From Sulfurimonas sp. (lineage in GTDB: Bacteria > Campylobacterota > Campylobacteria > Campylobacterales > Sulfurimonadaceae): a DNA stretch of 8,285 nt. Under the pieces are notes generated by a model. The model was not told where the DNA came from. It ran no database searches and saw nothing but the letters and a program-made list of their open reading frames with translations. The position numbers and the translations under genes were made by a program. The stretch spans positions 1-8,285 of the forward strand of contig NZ_JALNZY010000089.1 of the NCBI RefSeq assembly GCF_023229105.1, in the 5' to 3' direction. Positions 6,011 through 8,285 of this stretch are shown in pieces (position 1 is the stretch's first letter; every line of letters starts with the position of its first letter).

Positions 6011-6086
6011 GACCCTTTCGTCTAGTGGCCAAGGACACTATCACTTCATGGTAGGGACAGAGGTTCAAATCCTTTAGGGGTCGCCA
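6011..6086 (+). tRNA. tRNA-Glu (UUC) with unusual C33 anticodon loop
   Basis: A 76-base cloverleaf. Acceptor GACCCTT pairs with AGGGGTC, D stem GTCT with GGAC, anticodon stem CTATC with GGTAG, and T stem AGAGG with CCTTT around TTCAAAT. The discriminator is G and CCA is encoded. The seven-base anticodon loop is ACTTCAT, which places TTC at 34-36, and the D arm resembles other bacterial tRNA-Glu. Position 33 is C instead of the almost universal T, and A32 and T38 could pair. All stems are intact, so it looks functional rather than decayed. Confidence 0.9.
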
Positions 6087-6113
6087 CAAAATGGTGTAAC
6101 AAAGTCATAAAAT

Positions 6114-6189
6114 GGGCGTTTAGCTCAGTTGGTAGAGCGCTACCCTTACAAGGTAGATGTCACTGGTTCGAGTCCAGTAATGCCCACCA
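6114..6189 (+). tRNA. tRNA-Val (UAC), copy 2
   Basis: Identical over all 76 bases to the tRNA-Val at 5730-5805, with anticodon TAC in loop CTTACAA and an encoded CCA. Only 27 bases separate it from tRNA-Glu, so it belongs to the same transcript. Confidence 0.97.
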
Positions 6190-6275
6190 TTTTTTGTTTT
6201 ATATGCACGAAGCTTTTGACTCACGTACTTTAGTACGCTTCGCCAAAACCTTAAGCACATCTAAAATCAAAAAAA
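6190..6275 (+). repeat. Spacer element A3 with structured hairpin (6210-6252)
   Basis: A near-identical copy of A1 behind the second tRNA-Val. AAG-c-TTTTG (6210-6218) pairs with CAAAA-c-CTT (6244-6252), and the apical hairpin is at 6224-6237. It differs from A1 by a longer T run at its left edge and a few bases in its A-rich tail. Here it stands alone, without the tandem A2 unit. Confidence 0.75.
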
Positions 6276-6297
6276 TTTAGTAACAATTATTTAATGC

Positions 6298-6374
6298 GCG
6301 GTGGTAGTTCAGTTGGTTAGAATACCTGCCTGTCACGCAGGGGGTCACGGGTTCGAGCCCCGTTCACCGCGCCA
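6298..6374 (+). tRNA. tRNA-Asp (GUC), copy 2
   Basis: Identical over all 77 bases to the tRNA-Asp at 5571-5647. Both copies are preceded by AATGC but have otherwise different flanks. It is the last tRNA gene of the cluster. Confidence 0.97.
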
Positions 6375-6375
6375 C

Positions 6376-6388
6376 ACCCCTTTTTTTT
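6376..6388 (+). terminator. Likely end of the tRNA transcript (ACCCC followed by T8)
   Basis: Eight Ts (6381-6388) directly follow ACCCC (6376-6380), two bases past the CCA of the last tRNA. ACCCC could pair with GGGGT inside that tRNA (6341-6345), but this would compete with tRNA folding, so the T-run ending is the firmer part. The remaining 55 bases to the rodA stop are AT-rich, and no terminator for rodA is seen in them. Confidence 0.45.
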
Positions 6389-6443
6389 AAATCTTCTTTT
6401 ATTAATCTAACTTCATAAATCACAAACTTAAACTATGCTAATT

Positions 6444-7592
6444 CTATAAAAAGCTCTTAGTTCCCCGTCCGTCATACATGTCTTTATATCTGAACGTTAT
6501 AAGATTTTGCATAATAGCAATGAGTATTATAAAGTTTATAAAACTGCTGCCCCCATAACTAAACATTGGTAGAGGAACTCCGACAACAGGAGCGTATCCG
6601 ATTGTCATAGCGATATTTATGCCCATGTAGATAAAAATCATAAACGAAATTGAGATGGTTACAACTTTTATATAATAGTCATTATAAAAGAGGCTTAAGC
6701 TAAATAGATGCAAGATAAGTGTCACGTAGATAAGTATAATTCCAAGTGCCCCTAAAAATCCACTTCTCTCTACAAGAAAGGCAAAAATAAAGTCACTTGT
6801 TGATATTGGAAGAAATCGCATTTGCGTCTGGGTTGCTTCATCTTTTGATTTGCCTGTAAGCCCCCCTGATCCTATAGCGATTATGGATTGCTGCACATGG
6901 TAAGAGGGTTTTTCACTGAGAAAATCTTTAATTCTTGTCTTTTGATAGTCATGCAACAAAAATTTATATGCAACAGGAGAAAGAAGTAGAATTGCACCGA
7001 GAATAACTGCCCATATTTTCCAATAAACACCTATGAAAAAGAGCACCCCGTAACCGATGAGAAGAAGAACCATGGCTGTTCCCAAATCAGGCTCATTAGC
7101 TATTAGGAAAAAGGGCAAAAGAATATAAAAACTGATTCTAAGAAACTCTTTTATTTTATAGCCTTGCATTGGCGGAGGGTTTCTGTGAATAAGATAAGCA
7201 AGCATTAAAATAAGTGCCGGTTTTACAAACTCAGATGGTTGGATGGTTGCATCAATAAAGGGTATATCTATCCATCTCTGCGCCCCAAGTCTGGCGTGTC
7301 CGAAAAATTCAACTGCTATAAGAAGTGCTATATTTATCCAGTAAATAAGCGGAATTACCCAAATCATTCTACGAATCGGAAGAAAAAATACACCCAAAAA
7401 GACTAAAAAAGAGACACCGACATAAGCCGTTTGTTTTTGTGCAAGGGCAGGTACGACTTCATCAATCAGCCAGTGTGAAGTAATTATAAGCGGAATTATT
7501 AAGATAATTGAAATGAAATCAAATTGTGCTAAAATGCGCTTATCAATTCTCCACAAATTTAAAACTCCATAAAATTTTAGAAATTGTATCAT
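6444..7592 (-). CDS. rodA: RodA, SEDS-family peptidoglycan glycosyltransferase for cell elongation
   Basis: A 382-residue integral membrane protein with about ten hydrophobic segments. SEDS proteins polymerise lipid II into glycan strands; RodA works with a class B PBP and MreBCD in side-wall growth. Family marks are GAQRWIDIPF at 103-112, QPSEFVKPALIL with E121 and K124, NEPDLGTA at 166-173, GSGGLTGKS, LPISTSDFIFAFLVE at 261-275 with the essential-type D267, and GVPLPMFSYGGSS at 338-350. RodA is preferred over FtsW by the short termini and by the lack of a division-gene setting. The listed ATG has no Shine-Dalgarno. A TTG at 7556 (then WRIDKRILAQFDF) has GGAG eight bases upstream and fits the usual RodA beginning, so the true protein may be 12 residues shorter. 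The gene converges on the tRNA operon and diverges from the next gene after 13 bases. Confidence 0.93.
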   Translation of the reverse strand: MIQFLKFYGVLNLWRIDKRILAQFDFISIILIIPLIITSHWLIDEVVPALAQKQTAYVGVSFLVFLGVFFLPIRRMIWVIPLIYWINIALLIAVEFFGHARLGAQRWIDIPFIDATIQPSEFVKPALILMLAYLIHRNPPPMQGYKIKEFLRISFYILLPFFLIANEPDLGTAMVLLLIGYGVLFFIGVYWKIWAVILGAILLLSPVAYKFLLHDYQKTRIKDFLSEKPSYHVQQSIIAIGSGGLTGKSKDEATQTQMRFLPISTSDFIFAFLVERSGFLGALGIILIYVTLILHLFSLSLFYNDYYIKVVTISISFMIFIYMGINIAMTIGYAPVVGVPLPMFSYGGSSFINFIILIAIMQNLITFRYKDMYDGRGTKSFL

Positions 7593-7605
7593 AAAGGTTA
7601 ATAAT

Positions 7606-8285
7606 ATGAATAAAACACAGAGTTATATTTGCGAAAATCCAGAACGCTTAGATACATTTCTAACGTCACAAATTGGGCATAGTCGTTCACAAATTGCCAG
7701 TTTAATCAAAAAAGAGTACGTAGAAGTTGACGATAAAATAGTTTCGCGCAGCGGTGTTAAATTAAAAGAGAATCAAATAGTTAGAGTTACGTTTCCAGAA
7801 GCAGAGCCAAAACCTGCACTTGAGATTGATTTTGATGTAGAGATACTTTATGAAGATGAAGATGTTTTAGTTATAAACAAGCCAAGCGGACTTACAGTGC
7901 ATCCAGCACCTAGCGTGAGGGAGGCAACGCTTGTTGATTGGCTCAAGCACAAAGGTATTAGACTCTCTACAATAAGTGCGCAGGAGCGTCATGGAATAGT
8001 TCACAGACTTGATAAAGGCACAAGCGGAACTATGGTTATAGCAAAAAACAACGCTTCTCATGAGTTTTTATCCGAGCAGCTTCAAGATAAAAGTATGGGA
8101 AGATACTATTTGGCGGTCATAAATCCTCCTCTAAAAGAGGATATAACGCAGATAGAACTTCCTATCGCAAGAAGTGCTCACAACAGACTTAAGATGGCAT
8201 GTCTTGAGCATGGAAAATATGCAAAGACGTTTTTTAAAAATCTAGCTCTTAGCATTGATGAAAAAAATCAGTTTGTCGCATGTAA
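7606..8285 (+). CDS. RluA/RluD-family 23S rRNA pseudouridine synthase (3' end cut off)
   Basis: An open frame of 226 codons runs off the right edge of the window. AAAGG lies eight bases before the ATG. An S4 RNA-binding domain covers about residues 12-60 (ERLDTFLT through GVKLKENQIVRV). The catalytic domain follows from about 75, with ILYEDEDVLVINKPSGLTVHP and the active-site motif HRLDKGTSG at 133-141, where D136 is the catalytic aspartate. The S4 plus RluA layout is that of RluD and RluC, which turn uridines in 23S rRNA into pseudouridine; which uridines cannot be told from this part. The sequence after D136 reads KGTSGTM where E. coli relatives usually have KDTSGLL. The start lies 13 bases from the rodA ATG on the other strand, so its promoter must lie within the rodA 5' end. 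Confidence 0.92.
   Translation, partial: MNKTQSYICENPERLDTFLTSQIGHSRSQIASLIKKEYVEVDDKIVSRSGVKLKENQIVRVTFPEAEPKPALEIDFDVEILYEDEDVLVINKPSGLTVHPAPSVREATLVDWLKHKGIRLSTISAQERHGIVHRLDKGTSGTMVIAKNNASHEFLSEQLQDKSMGRYYLAVINPPLKEDITQIELPIARSAHNRLKMACLEHGKYAKTFFKNLALSIDEKNQFVAC

Noticed and set aside
6011..6086. Anticodon TCA (a selenocysteine or suppressor tRNA) if the loop is shifted so that T occupies position 33.
   Set aside because: The shift breaks the CTATC/GGTAG stem and would put T at position 37; the tRNA is 76 bases, far too short for tRNA-Sec, and matches tRNA-Glu in its D arm and discriminator.
5806..6275. CRISPR-like array in the tRNA region.
   Set aside because: There are only three units of 85-86 bases, with no regular short repeats and unique spacers, separated by tRNA genes, and no cas genes in the window.
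7867..8061. A 64-codon open frame on the minus strand.
   Set aside because: It lies inside the pseudouridine synthase gene opposite its active-site region and shows no independent coding signs.

Overview
The window reads as part of an AT-rich chromosome from a Campylobacterota (Epsilonproteobacteria) bacterium, most likely Sulfurimonas-like. This is judged from the flavour of the IleRS, RodA and RluA-family proteins, the low-GC coding style and the CCA-encoding tRNA genes. It is an inference; no database was searched.

Left end (1-365): an integron platform. A complete integron integrase gene (intI) starts at 366 and reads rightwards. Upstream lies a 250-base leader of about 22% GC, holding a candidate attI, a candidate cassette promoter Pc pointing left, repeated GTGTTA/TAACAC boxes and a candidate integrase promoter overlapped by a palindrome. 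At about position 115 the composition jumps to about 57% GC at a GTTATCC-type recombination core. Bases 1-115 are therefore best read as the integrase-proximal end of a foreign gene-cassette array that continues past the left edge of the window.

Centre (1312-5406): intI converges on a minus-strand unit of ileS (class I isoleucyl-tRNA synthetase) followed by a 43-residue single-pass membrane protein gene. The small gene overlaps ileS by 8 bases and the tail of intI by 23 bases. Divergent from ileS is a CinA-family gene with a good C-terminal NMN-amidohydrolase (PncC-like) domain and a degenerate N-terminal half.

Right centre (5424-6388): a tRNA operon behind a perfect TTGACA-N17-TATAAT promoter, in the order Lys(UUU), Asp(GUC), Val(UAC), Glu(UUC), Val(UAC), Asp(GUC). 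Both Val genes and both Asp genes are identical pairs. Three copies of an 85-86 base spacer element sit downstream of the Val genes. Each carries a hairpin whose apical part is invariant and whose lower stem keeps pairing through compensating changes. The tRNA-Glu has a C where nearly all tRNAs have U33. The operon ends in a run of eight Ts.

Right end (6444-8285): rodA (SEDS peptidoglycan polymerase of cell elongation) on the minus strand, convergent with the tRNA operon. Divergent from it after only 13 bases is an S4/RluA-type rRNA pseudouridine synthase, cut off by the window end. Apart from the integron, the genes are housekeeping functions (translation, tRNA supply, rRNA modification, NAD salvage, cell shape). 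The integron sits in ordinary core chromosome rather than in an obvious genomic island.
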